A stretch of DNA of 17,306 nt, taken from contig CAYZUC010000059.1 of the NCBI GenBank assembly GCA_964481705.1, positions 1-17,306 of the forward strand, in the 5' to 3' direction. Each line of letters begins with the position of its first letter. The stretch's first letter is position 1. This DNA is from CAYZUC01 sp964481705. Its GTDB lineage: Bacteria; Bacillota; Clostridia; Lachnospirales; Lachnospiraceae. The translations under genes were made by a program, and so were the position numbers. This document shows positions 1 to 6,782 of this stretch, piece by piece. The notes under the pieces were generated by a model, which saw only the letters and a program-made list of their open reading frames with translations, was not told the DNA's origin and did no database searches.

Positions 1-663
1 TCTGGAATCCATCGGTGTCGTGGATTTATTAATTAACACCAGTTTATGACCGCGATAGTAATCAATAAGTCCTGCTGCCGGATAGACCGCCAGAGATGTA
101 CCTCCTATAATCAATACATCCGCTGCAGAAATAAAGGAAACAGCTTCCTGTAAGGTATTATTGTCAAGTCCTTCTTCATATAATACAACGTCCGGTTTGA
201 TAATACCACCACAGTCGCACATCGGTACTCCCTCAGATTCGAGTATCTTCTCGATACCGAAAAATTTATGACACCGGGTACAGTAATTACGAAGTACCGA
301 GCCATGAAGCTCTAAAACCTTCTTACTTCCGGCTTTCTGGTGAAGTCCATCTATATTTTGGGTAATCACTGCACGCAGCTTACCCCTTTCCTCTAACTCA
401 GCGAGCTTCTTATGAGCTTTATTCGGTTCTGCATCAGGACACAACATTTTATCATGATAAAAACGAAAGAACTCCTCCGTCTGTCTCTGATAAAAAGTAT
501 GGCTCAGAATCGTCTCAGGCGGATAATCATACTTCTGATTGTATAATCCATCCACACTACGGAAATCCGGTATCCCGCTCTCCGTCGACACTCCTGCGCC
601 ACCAAAGAAAACAATATTGTCACTGCCTGTAATAATCTCCTGTAACCTTTCTACCTCGTTCAT
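1..663 (-). CDS. Sir2-family NAD-dependent protein deacylase (partial, C-terminus off the edge)
   Basis: Sirtuins remove acetyl or other acyl groups from lysine using NAD+, giving nicotinamide and O-acyl-ADP-ribose; they act in the cytoplasm. The frame is open for 221 codons from ATG 663 to the window edge. Visible signatures are the NAD-binding GAGVSTESGIPDFR near residues 22-35, QNIDGLH with its catalytic-loop Asn/Asp, the catalytic His in ELHGSV, a structural zinc site of the C-x2-C then C-x-C type, and GTSLAVYPAAGL followed by VLINKS late in the Rossmann fold. Bacterial CobB/NpdA enzymes are around 240 residues, so only about 20 are missing. A strong GAGGAGG site precedes the ATG, and the gene starts 14 bp after the MaoC-type gene, so it is probably the seventh operon gene. 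Its substrate is unknown; general protein deacylation is the default, and a role tied to the upstream acyl chemistry is only a possibility. Confidence 0.93.
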   Translation of the reverse strand, partial: MNEVERLQEIITGSDNIVFFGGAGVSTESGIPDFRSVDGLYNQKYDYPPETILSHTFYQRQTEEFFRFYHDKMLCPDAEPNKAHKKLAELEERGKLRAVITQNIDGLHQKAGSKKVLELHGSVLRNYCTRCHKFFGIEKILESEGVPMCDCGGIIKPDVVLYEEGLDNNTLQEAVSFISAADVLIIGGTSLAVYPAAGLIDYYRGHKLVLINKSTTPMDSR

Positions 664-677
664 AAGAGCCTCCTCTC

Positions 678-1094
678 TTAATCCAGTAATCCAATCTGCA
701 TATTTGCTTTGGATACCTTCTCGCCATCCTGGTTACGAATTGTTGCCTTGACTTGAATCAAATGGTAGGTATCATTCTTCTCTACGACCTTTCCCTCAAT
801 CGTAAGTGTATCTCCTACATAAACCGGTTTTAAGAACTTTGTCTCAACACTGTGAATCAAACTCCGTTCCCCCGGCAAATATACTCCTGCAAGAGTCGAA
901 TAGTAGGAAGCAGTCAACATGCCAAATACAACATGCTCCCGATAGCCACGCTCTATGGCAAATGCATCTCCCTTATGAAGAGGATTCTCGTCCCCGGTAA
1001 TCTTACGAAATGCTGCCTGATCTTCCTCCGTAATCGTAACCGTAAATGATTTTGTAAGACCAACTTCTATTTCGTCATAGGAATACTCGTTCAT
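678..1094 (-). CDS. MaoC-like hotdog-fold dehydratase/hydratase
   Basis: This 138-residue protein is a single hotdog domain of the MaoC/(R)-specific enoyl hydratase family, which adds or removes water across the C2-C3 bond of acyl-CoA or acyl-ACP thioesters. The family signature is visible as ITGDENPLHKGDAFA around residues 32-46, with the catalytic Asp and His of the D-x-N-P-x-H motif both present. Conserved later hotdog segments follow: GMLTASYYSTL, then FLKPVYVGDTL. Its length is normal for a single-domain enzyme. It starts 3 bp after the acyl carrier protein stop, and the best Shine-Dalgarno-like GGAG lies about 13 nt upstream, so translation may be coupled. From context its substrate is probably the acyl group on the adjacent carrier protein rather than a fatty-acid CoA; that is inference. 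A thioesterase-like or purely structural hotdog role cannot be excluded. Confidence 0.88.
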   Translation of the reverse strand: MNEYSYDEIEVGLTKSFTVTITEEDQAAFRKITGDENPLHKGDAFAIERGYREHVVFGMLTASYYSTLAGVYLPGERSLIHSVETKFLKPVYVGDTLTIEGKVVEKNDTYHLIQVKATIRNQDGEKVSKANMQIGLLD

Positions 1095-1097
1095 CGA

Positions 1098-1340
1098 TTA
1101 TTGTAATCTCCTCTCGATTAAGTCAATCATCTCTCCAACATCCTTCAATGTACCGACTTCCTTAATGTCAAATTTGAGATTGAATTTCTTTTCCATAGCA
1201 ACCACCAAATTAATATGCTCTAAAGAATCCCAATCCTCAATATCATCCGAATTCGTACTGTCACTAATTGTAAGCTCCTCATCATCAAAAACCGTCTGAA
1301 AAATTAATTGAACCTCGTCAAAAATCTCCTGTCTGCTCAT
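1098..1340 (-). CDS. Acyl carrier protein, partner of the FkbH-like enzyme
   Basis: This 80-residue acidic protein has the four-helix carrier pattern. The phosphopantetheine attachment site is Ser39 in DWDSLEHINLV, the usual D-S-L motif, followed by the recognition helix VAMEKKFNLKF. It would carry an acyl thioester on a 4'-phosphopantetheine arm added by a separate holo-ACP synthase, which is not in the window. The ATG overlaps the fkbH-like stop codon as ATGA (4 bp), a classic sign of coupled translation and fixed stoichiometry. The ribosome site GGAG lies inside the end of the upstream gene. The pairing points to a dedicated carrier for a glyceryl unit rather than the fatty-acid ACP, which normally sits beside fab genes. 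Confidence 0.95.
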   Translation of the reverse strand: MSRQEIFDEVQLIFQTVFDDEELTISDSTNSDDIEDWDSLEHINLVVAMEKKFNLKFDIKEVGTLKDVGEMIDLIERRLQ

Positions 1341-3109
1341 TCCTTAATCTCCATATACTTATTTTTCTCTACATAATTCTCTGGAATGGAATACTCCCAG
1401 ATACCATGTTCTTCGTCACGTTCCATCTCCGAGAAACCAAGTGTCTTGTAGAATTCCTCCACAAGAACATTCTTTTTTGTCTTGTAGTAATAGCCTCGAA
1501 GTGTTGTAACTCCTTTATTTTGACATATACGGACCAATTCGTCAAACATCGCAAGTTCCAAATCTCTCTTAAAAACACGACAGCTCATCAGCCACAAGCT
1601 GATATCTGCCACATTTTGCTTTACCTCTGCCATTAATACCGTAACAATCCCATTATCTCCATATTTATCGAATAACTGACCACAAAAGGAAATCGTTGCA
1701 GAATCTGCTACATATGCCTGCACTTCTTCCATAGTATAGCGTCTCGTTGTTAAATTAAACTGATTTGTCTTATTGATCAACTGCGTGACGCGCTGAATAT
1801 TCTCGACTCCCAGATGACTAATCTGACAAACCATGGACAGTGATTTGAGATACTCCCCATAATCACGGAAATTCTCTACCTCTGATGCTCTCTTCAGATT
1901 GTTGCGATAGTACTGGTTTCTCTTCTTATCCTCCTCCGAAAGCTGCGTGCACTCAAAATAACCGGAATGATCAAGAATCCTTACATAAGACTCCGGAGAA
2001 GTTACCGGAAGAACCACAGCCTCAGTATGCTCTTCTACAATCCCACGTTCCATGGGATTATCGTCTATAAATACAATAGCATCCTCTCCAATATTCATCT
2101 CCGATGCTATTTTGTGAATATTCTCATCTTTGTTATCCCAATTGACCTTCTTGATAATAAAATCATCCTCAGTTAATACAGTTGCACTGTGAGAAAATCC
2201 CGCCTTGTACAATTCCTCATCATTTTTGGAACAGATATTTAATGACACTCCTGTCATAGAAAGTCTTTTCAAATACTGTTGAAATTCAGAATACGCCATA
2301 CCTTCCGGGGTCTCGATTCCAAGCTGGATATTCTCTACACCGTCATCTCCGATAATGCCTCCCCAAAGAGTATTATCAAGATCTAGCGCCAGAGACTTTT
2401 TATTCTTTCCCAAGATAGACTTCATGATGTTCGACAGATTAAATGCAACCATAGGAATTGCTTCCACAGCAAATGGATACTTATATAAATACCACTTGGA
2501 GTCGTCGAACCATCTCTCCATACCATACATGCTTGCTTCATAGCCCAAATCATTAACATAAAAGTCTTTATGAGTCGAAGCATACTCACACAACTGCTGA
2601 TTCATCCTCTGAATCATCGCCAACGAACCACTTTTCTCATAGATATCACAATTACCCAAGACACGGTAAGGTAACATTTCAAAGGTATTCTGAATAACAG
2701 GACAATGGAATTTCTCATGAGCTGCCTTCCATACCTGCTGAAAACGACCTATTTCCTCATGGAAAACTGCATCGCAGACATCGGTATCACTTCCCGGATA
2801 AGGAAAATTACGAATATTCTTTACACTGGTATGAAGATAGATCATATCAGGCTTAAAATTCACCAGCTCTTCATTTTCGAATACAATATCCTCGTAAAAC
2901 CGATCGTACTCTCCTACATAAAACTCTGCACGAATCCCCTCCTGTAATAAAAACAGCTCCAGGATATTCTTCATCTCTCCAATCGTGGAACCACTTAAAA
3001 GAGCGACCTTCTTTTCAATAAAAGAATCGCCCTCCATCAATTTCCGACGTAAGGATTTCTTATGTTGTAAAATATAATCACTATCAAAAGGATATTGTAG
3101 TTCTTTCAT
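1337..3109 (-). CDS. FkbH-like HAD-IIIC phosphatase/glyceryl-ACP-forming enzyme with GNAT-like C-terminus
   Basis: FkbH-type enzymes take 1,3-bisphosphoglycerate, remove the phosphates and load the glyceryl group onto an acyl carrier protein. This 590-residue protein has the family layout. Residues about 1-230 form an SGNH/flavodoxin-like N-terminal part. A HAD core begins at 241-258 with ALDLDNTLWGGIIGDDG; nucleophile Asp243 and acid Asp245 are present. SKND lies near 294-297 and FIDDNPMERG at 348-356 supplies the acidic metal ligands. The C-terminal region, about 430-580, resembles a GNAT acyltransferase (LINKTNQFNLTTRRYT, then YYYKTKKNVLVEEFYKTLGF). Length and motifs look intact. It starts at ATG 3109 behind GGAG, 24 bp after the DUF4910 gene, and overlaps the carrier-protein gene by 4 bp. 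In macrolide producers such enzymes feed methoxymalonyl units, but no PKS is seen here, so the product differs or lies outside the window. Confidence 0.93.
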   Translation of the reverse strand: MKELQYPFDSDYILQHKKSLRRKLMEGDSFIEKKVALLSGSTIGEMKNILELFLLQEGIRAEFYVGEYDRFYEDIVFENEELVNFKPDMIYLHTSVKNIRNFPYPGSDTDVCDAVFHEEIGRFQQVWKAAHEKFHCPVIQNTFEMLPYRVLGNCDIYEKSGSLAMIQRMNQQLCEYASTHKDFYVNDLGYEASMYGMERWFDDSKWYLYKYPFAVEAIPMVAFNLSNIMKSILGKNKKSLALDLDNTLWGGIIGDDGVENIQLGIETPEGMAYSEFQQYLKRLSMTGVSLNICSKNDEELYKAGFSHSATVLTEDDFIIKKVNWDNKDENIHKIASEMNIGEDAIVFIDDNPMERGIVEEHTEAVVLPVTSPESYVRILDHSGYFECTQLSEEDKKRNQYYRNNLKRASEVENFRDYGEYLKSLSMVCQISHLGVENIQRVTQLINKTNQFNLTTRRYTMEEVQAYVADSATISFCGQLFDKYGDNGIVTVLMAEVKQNVADISLWLMSCRVFKRDLELAMFDELVRICQNKGVTTLRGYYYKTKKNVLVEEFYKTLGFSEMERDEEHGIWEYSIPENYVEKNKYMEIKE

Positions 3110-3133
3110 AGAATCTCCTTATGCTTATTTCAC

Positions 3134-4417
3134 TTACTGTACCACTTCAAAAAGCTCCACTTCCAGAAGCTTGTCCACTAATCCAATCAGCTCCTCCATT
3201 GGCGCTCCAATGCGGTCGCTTATGTCAAGCAAATCATTCCTGCCATCTGCATAAGCAAGCAGATCCTTAAGATGAAGTGTTTGCTTGTACGTTTCTTTAC
3301 TGCTAAAGGTCGGAACCAATCCTCTTTTTCCAAGCTGTGGCTCGCAAAAGCAGGTAACCTTGTATTTTCGATTATATTCCAAAGCCTCAAGACACTGTAC
3401 CATGACATCAAAGGCTCCCTGAAACCCTTCTTCTGACACAAGTGTCATGTCGTCAGCTGAGGTATGATATTCCGGATACTCATGATATTTACTACGGCAA
3501 AATCCCACCAATGGGATATCAACCCCCGGTGCCTGATACTGTCGCTCATCCGATCCACGATGAAGAAAAGAGTAATCGCAAAAGTCCGGTGCATGGAACT
3601 TCAATACATTTTCCAAAACACGATCAGCAAGTGTATCTCCATAGCGTGAATGTACAATCGAATACGTACGATTATCACCAACACAGGAAAGGTTAAAGCC
3701 GGCTATTACTTTCTCCTGCATCTCCTTCATATGCGATGATAAATACGTAATTGCACCGATGGTCTCGGGCGCAAAAACAATTCGATAACTATATCTTCTG
3801 TGCTGCTTACCAGCCAGATAATTTGCGAGGCTGATTGCTAAAGAAGGTCCGGAACACTCATTATTCGCCATCGATGGGTGACAGATATAGGTCGAAATAA
3901 AGACTTCCTCCTGTGTCTCTCCCGGAATCAAAATCTCACCATAGGTCAAATGTCCATCTTCCAATGTGCTGTCAATCACCGCATGATACTTACCAGGCTT
4001 CAGACTCTGCAGCTGCCTATGTGTTAAGGCAAATCCCCAACGTTCTTTATAACAGGAGGTCACATACGGAATATAGTCGGGTTGGTCTTCCAAGGTATAG
4101 AGATGTTCCTTCAGCTCCTCCAAATCCAATGTCACATCAATCGGAGTCGAATAACCCAGAACATGAAGATTGGTTTCCTTGAAATCAATTATCCTCTTTC
4201 CATCTGGATCCTCCACGTAGGCATCACGGATATTCCATTCCTTCGGTATTGTCCAATCGAAAACCCTGGTACCGGAAGGAACCTCTGTCAGCTGGATATC
4301 CGGGTAGTACTTCTGCAAAATCTCAAACGTACGGCGGACCCCATCCCCTGTCAAGCTCCTGCAAATCGGAAAGAGCTCTCCACAAAGCTCGTACATTCTC
4401 TTACCTTCACTGCTCAT
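3134..4417 (-). CDS. DUF4910 / M28-like aminopeptidase-domain protein with C-terminal winged helix
   Basis: This 427-residue protein matches the DUF4910/DUF2172 family, which has a zinc-aminopeptidase (M28-like) fold and a small C-terminal winged-helix domain and often sits in surface-polysaccharide or modification clusters. The N-terminus CRSLTGDGVRRT (19-30) and VFDWTIPKEWNIRDAY (52-67) are typical. Candidate zinc and catalytic residues are all visible: His180 in YICHPSMANNECSG with Glu187, Glu218 in FAPETIGAI, Asp290 and Glu291 in RGSDERQY, and His319/Asp323 in EYHTSADD. The last ~70 residues (LLAYADGRNDLLDISDRIG onward) look like the winged helix. No signal peptide is present, so it acts in the cytoplasm. 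It starts 4 bp after the acyltransferase gene behind GGAGG. Its reaction is not known to me; hydrolysis of an amide made by the neighbouring acyltransferase is one guess. Confidence 0.87.
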   Translation of the reverse strand: MSSEGKRMYELCGELFPICRSLTGDGVRRTFEILQKYYPDIQLTEVPSGTRVFDWTIPKEWNIRDAYVEDPDGKRIIDFKETNLHVLGYSTPIDVTLDLEELKEHLYTLEDQPDYIPYVTSCYKERWGFALTHRQLQSLKPGKYHAVIDSTLEDGHLTYGEILIPGETQEEVFISTYICHPSMANNECSGPSLAISLANYLAGKQHRRYSYRIVFAPETIGAITYLSSHMKEMQEKVIAGFNLSCVGDNRTYSIVHSRYGDTLADRVLENVLKFHAPDFCDYSFLHRGSDERQYQAPGVDIPLVGFCRSKYHEYPEYHTSADDMTLVSEEGFQGAFDVMVQCLEALEYNRKYKVTCFCEPQLGKRGLVPTFSSKETYKQTLHLKDLLAYADGRNDLLDISDRIGAPMEELIGLVDKLLEVELFEVVQ

Positions 4418-4421
4418 CTGG

Positions 4422-5204
4422 TCAATCCTCCTGCCCGGTATACGTACATAATCGTCGGCTGCGGTTATTCTTTACATCCTCCGCGATAATGGGATATGAT
4501 TTTCCCATCTCCACTACTTTATAATCAATGTCATTAATTTGAAAACGACGTGATACACCCTTTGCCACAAATTCCTCTTCAAAGGGATAAATCGTAATAA
4601 AAATATCCTTATCCAAATCGCGTACATTCATCGAGTACGTTCGTTCCGATTCTATCCCATTCTCATCGATATAAGGAACTGTAAAATCCTTGAGATATCG
4701 ATAGCTGATGCCAACCTGCTCCTCCACATAATGAACAAAAGTAAACGAATGCTGGCATTCCACATCAATAAAATAATTCTTTACATTATGATCCTTACAA
4801 TAGGTAAATGGTGAATCAGCTCCAAAAGCACTTTTATTCTCCAACCCGCAGAGTTCATCCATTCCCTTGCCCCATACTGCAAATGAATAGATCGGGTGTT
4901 TTGTTCTTCGAAAATCTTTCCTCTTTAATGCTGCCTTACCAATACTTCCGGTCTTGCAGGGCGTTTTATGATAATCAAAGGTCTTTCCCTTACAATAATC
5001 CCAGTTAAAGGTTGGTATCAATATCGTGCCATTTGGTCCAATGATATCAATAACCGCATCCAACAACACATTCATATCGGTATCATCTTCTCTCGTAACG
5101 CAATCGTACAGCAGTCTTTTAACGTCCGATGAAATCATGACCTCATCTCCCGCTTTCAAGCCCCAGTACTTTGCATTATCCTTCAAGCAAATATAGTTAC
5201 TCAT
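4422..5204 (-). CDS. AAC(3)-family (aminoglycoside 3-N-acetyltransferase-like) acyltransferase
   Basis: This 260-residue protein has the AAC(3)/YokD fold, whose members move an acetyl group from acetyl-CoA to an amine. Visible family blocks are an N-terminal GLKAGDEVMISSDV (15-28), GTILIPTFNW (59-68), GSIGKAALKRKDFRRTKHPIYSFAVWG (86-112), the acyl-CoA region ADSPF (129-133), and the active-site-like HSFTFVHYVEE (152-162) with His and Glu. The match is to biosynthetic cluster members rather than closely to clinical resistance enzymes, and the context is biosynthetic, so antibiotic resistance is unlikely. The gene begins 6 bp after the PurF-like gene and ends 4 bp before the DUF4910 gene. Either acetyl-CoA or the acyl-carrier protein encoded downstream could be the donor; the acceptor amine is unknown. 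Confidence 0.88.
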   Translation of the reverse strand: MSNYICLKDNAKYWGLKAGDEVMISSDVKRLLYDCVTREDDTDMNVLLDAVIDIIGPNGTILIPTFNWDYCKGKTFDYHKTPCKTGSIGKAALKRKDFRRTKHPIYSFAVWGKGMDELCGLENKSAFGADSPFTYCKDHNVKNYFIDVECQHSFTFVHYVEEQVGISYRYLKDFTVPYIDENGIESERTYSMNVRDLDKDIFITIYPFEEEFVAKGVSRRFQINDIDYKVVEMGKSYPIIAEDVKNNRSRRLCTYTGQED

Positions 5205-5210
5205 GTGATT

Positions 5211-6617
5211 TTACTCTTTTCCATTCCAACAGTATGTGCATAATTTACTCGGGTCGATACCAACAGATTCTACCATATCATCGAGACGATGATAGCGAAG
5301 AGAGGTGAAATTTAATTTCTTACGTATCTTCTCAAGCATTGTATTGTAACGCTCGGAATCCGGTGTTGCATAATCCTCCAAAATAGTTCTCTCCACATCT
5401 TCACCCTCAATCTCCTTAATTACCTGTCTCGTAATTAAATCCATCTCCGAGGTCGAACGTGAGAAATTGATGTACTTACATCCAAATAATAATGGTGGAC
5501 AAGCCGGTCGTATATGAACTTCCTTTGCACCACTCTGATACAAGAATTCCGTCGTCTCACGAAGCTGTGTTCCACGTACAATGGAATCGTCAATCAATAA
5601 CAGACTCTTATGTTCAATCAGGTCATGAACCGGAATCAGTTTCATCTTTGCTATAAGGTTTCTCTTACTCTGCATCGTTGGCATAAAAGAACGAGGCCAA
5701 GTGGGTGTGTATTTAATAAATGGTCTTGAAAAAGGGATGCCGGACTCATTGGCATATCCGATTGCATGTGCTGTTCCGGAATCCGGTACTCCTGCAACGA
5801 TATCCGGTTTAACATTATCTCTTTTCGCCAAAAGAGAACCGCAATTATATCTCATCTGCTCAACACTTACACCCTCATAGGAAGAAGAAGGATATCCATA
5901 GTATACCCACAGAAAAGTACAAATCTTCATATCACTTCCCGGTTTTACTAACGTAGTCACCGCTTCCGGTGTCATAACGACAATCTCACCAGGTCCCAAT
6001 TCACGGTAATCTGTATAACCAAGATTCAAATACGCAAAGGACTCAAAAGAAGCGCAAAACGCATTATCCTTTCGTCCAATGGCTACCGGAGTCCTGCCCA
6101 TCTTATCTCTGGCTGCATAAATACCCTTCGCGGTCAGAAGAAGCAACGTCATAGAGCCATCAATCAATTCAAGTGCATATTGGATACCCTCTACAATATT
6201 ATCCTTCTGATTGATAATAGAAGCAACCAGCTCCGTGGCATTGATGTCTCCACCACTCATCTCGAGAAAATGCGTATTACCCTTCTTGAAAATCAAGTTT
6301 GTAATCTCCTCGATGTTATTGATCTTACCAACTGTTGTGATCGCATAAGTGCCATGGTGGGAGCGTACAATCAATGGCTGTGGCTCATAATCAGAAATAC
6401 ATCCGATTCCCATTTCCCCTTTCATCTCATTAACATCCTTCTCAAACTTTGTACGGAAAGGAGAATTCTCAATATTATGTATGGAACGATTAAATCCCTC
6501 TTTACCAAAAACAGCCATTCCTCCTCTTCTGGTTCCTAAGTGAGAATGGTAATCCGTTCCAAAAAACAAATCAAATACGCAATCTTCCTTTGACGCTACC
6601 GCAAAAAATCCACCCAT
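5211..6617 (-). CDS. PurF-like phosphoribosyltransferase with degenerate glutaminase domain
   Basis: The layout is that of amidophosphoribosyltransferase: an N-terminal Ntn-type glutaminase fold (about 1-225) and a C-terminal PRPP-binding transferase fold (about 255-440). The PRPP loop LLLIDDSIVRGTQLRE (339-354) is intact, as are GVPDSGTAHAIGYA (276-289) and KYTPTWPRSF (302-311). The glutaminase half is unusual. The protein begins Met-Gly-Gly instead of Met-Cys-Gly, so the nucleophile is absent. The RYST Arg is missing at GIGCISDYEPQP, and the oxyanion Asn-Gly is Val96-Gly97. Length (468) is normal and a GGAGG site precedes ATG 6617, so this is not a truncation. Similar Met-Gly-Gly-Phe-Phe paralogues occur, as I recall, in Clostridia and Bacteroides and are annotated as PurF. 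It is the first operon gene. It may use ammonia or another amine; routine purine synthesis is doubtful. Confidence 0.9.
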   Translation of the reverse strand: MGGFFAVASKEDCVFDLFFGTDYHSHLGTRRGGMAVFGKEGFNRSIHNIENSPFRTKFEKDVNEMKGEMGIGCISDYEPQPLIVRSHHGTYAITTVGKINNIEEITNLIFKKGNTHFLEMSGGDINATELVASIINQKDNIVEGIQYALELIDGSMTLLLLTAKGIYAARDKMGRTPVAIGRKDNAFCASFESFAYLNLGYTDYRELGPGEIVVMTPEAVTTLVKPGSDMKICTFLWVYYGYPSSSYEGVSVEQMRYNCGSLLAKRDNVKPDIVAGVPDSGTAHAIGYANESGIPFSRPFIKYTPTWPRSFMPTMQSKRNLIAKMKLIPVHDLIEHKSLLLIDDSIVRGTQLRETTEFLYQSGAKEVHIRPACPPLLFGCKYINFSRSTSEMDLITRQVIKEIEGEDVERTILEDYATPDSERYNTMLEKIRKKLNFTSLRYHRLDDMVESVGIDPSKLCTYCWNGKE

Positions 6618-6618
6618 G

Positions 6619-6682
6619 ACAATTCCTCCGTTAACAAATTAATAATATTCTTCATCATAGCACAATTCCTGCCTGTTAACAA
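6619..6682 (-). repeat. Direct repeat pair framing the seven-gene operon promoter
   Basis: Reading the minus strand, copy 1 (6682-6662) is TTGTTAAC-AGGC-AGGAATTGT and copy 2 (6637-6619) is TTGTTAAC-GG-AGGAATTGT. They are identical except for a 2-nt difference in the middle. Copy 1 contains the -35 hexamer; copy 2 contains the ribosome site and ends one base before the start codon. The 45-bp period is close to a whole number of helical turns. It could be a double operator or a relic of local duplication. Confidence 0.6.
6654..6682 (-). promoter_or_regulatory. Promoter of the seven-gene PurF-like/FkbH operon
   Basis: On the minus strand TTGTTA (6682-6677) is separated by exactly 17 nt from TATGAT (6659-6654), with an extended -10 TG dinucleotide one base upstream of the -10. 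The start site should fall near 6647, giving a leader of about 30 nt to ATG 6617. It is the only good promoter I see before seven closely packed genes. Confidence 0.72.
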
Positions 6683-6712
6683 TTACTCACAAAAAAATAC
6701 GCCAGATTTCAT

Positions 6713-6753
6713 AAAAAACCCTCCTGGAAGACAAAAGAAATCATCCAAGAGGG
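6713..6753 (-). terminator. Rho-independent terminator after the GH10-like gene
   Basis: On the minus strand a 10-bp stem (arms 6753-6744 and 6728-6719, one G-U pair) is followed directly by six T (6718-6713). It lies about 30 nt past the GH10-like stop codon and just before the operon promoter at 6682, separating the two transcription units. Confidence 0.9.
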
Positions 6754-6782
6754 GCTTCACATTTTCTCTATTCGCTTAGCAA

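Noticed and set aside
4422..5204. Aminoglycoside resistance gene
   Set aside because: The fold matches AAC(3), but the gene is embedded in a biosynthetic-looking operon with no mobile element signs, and such homologues commonly act in biosynthesis.
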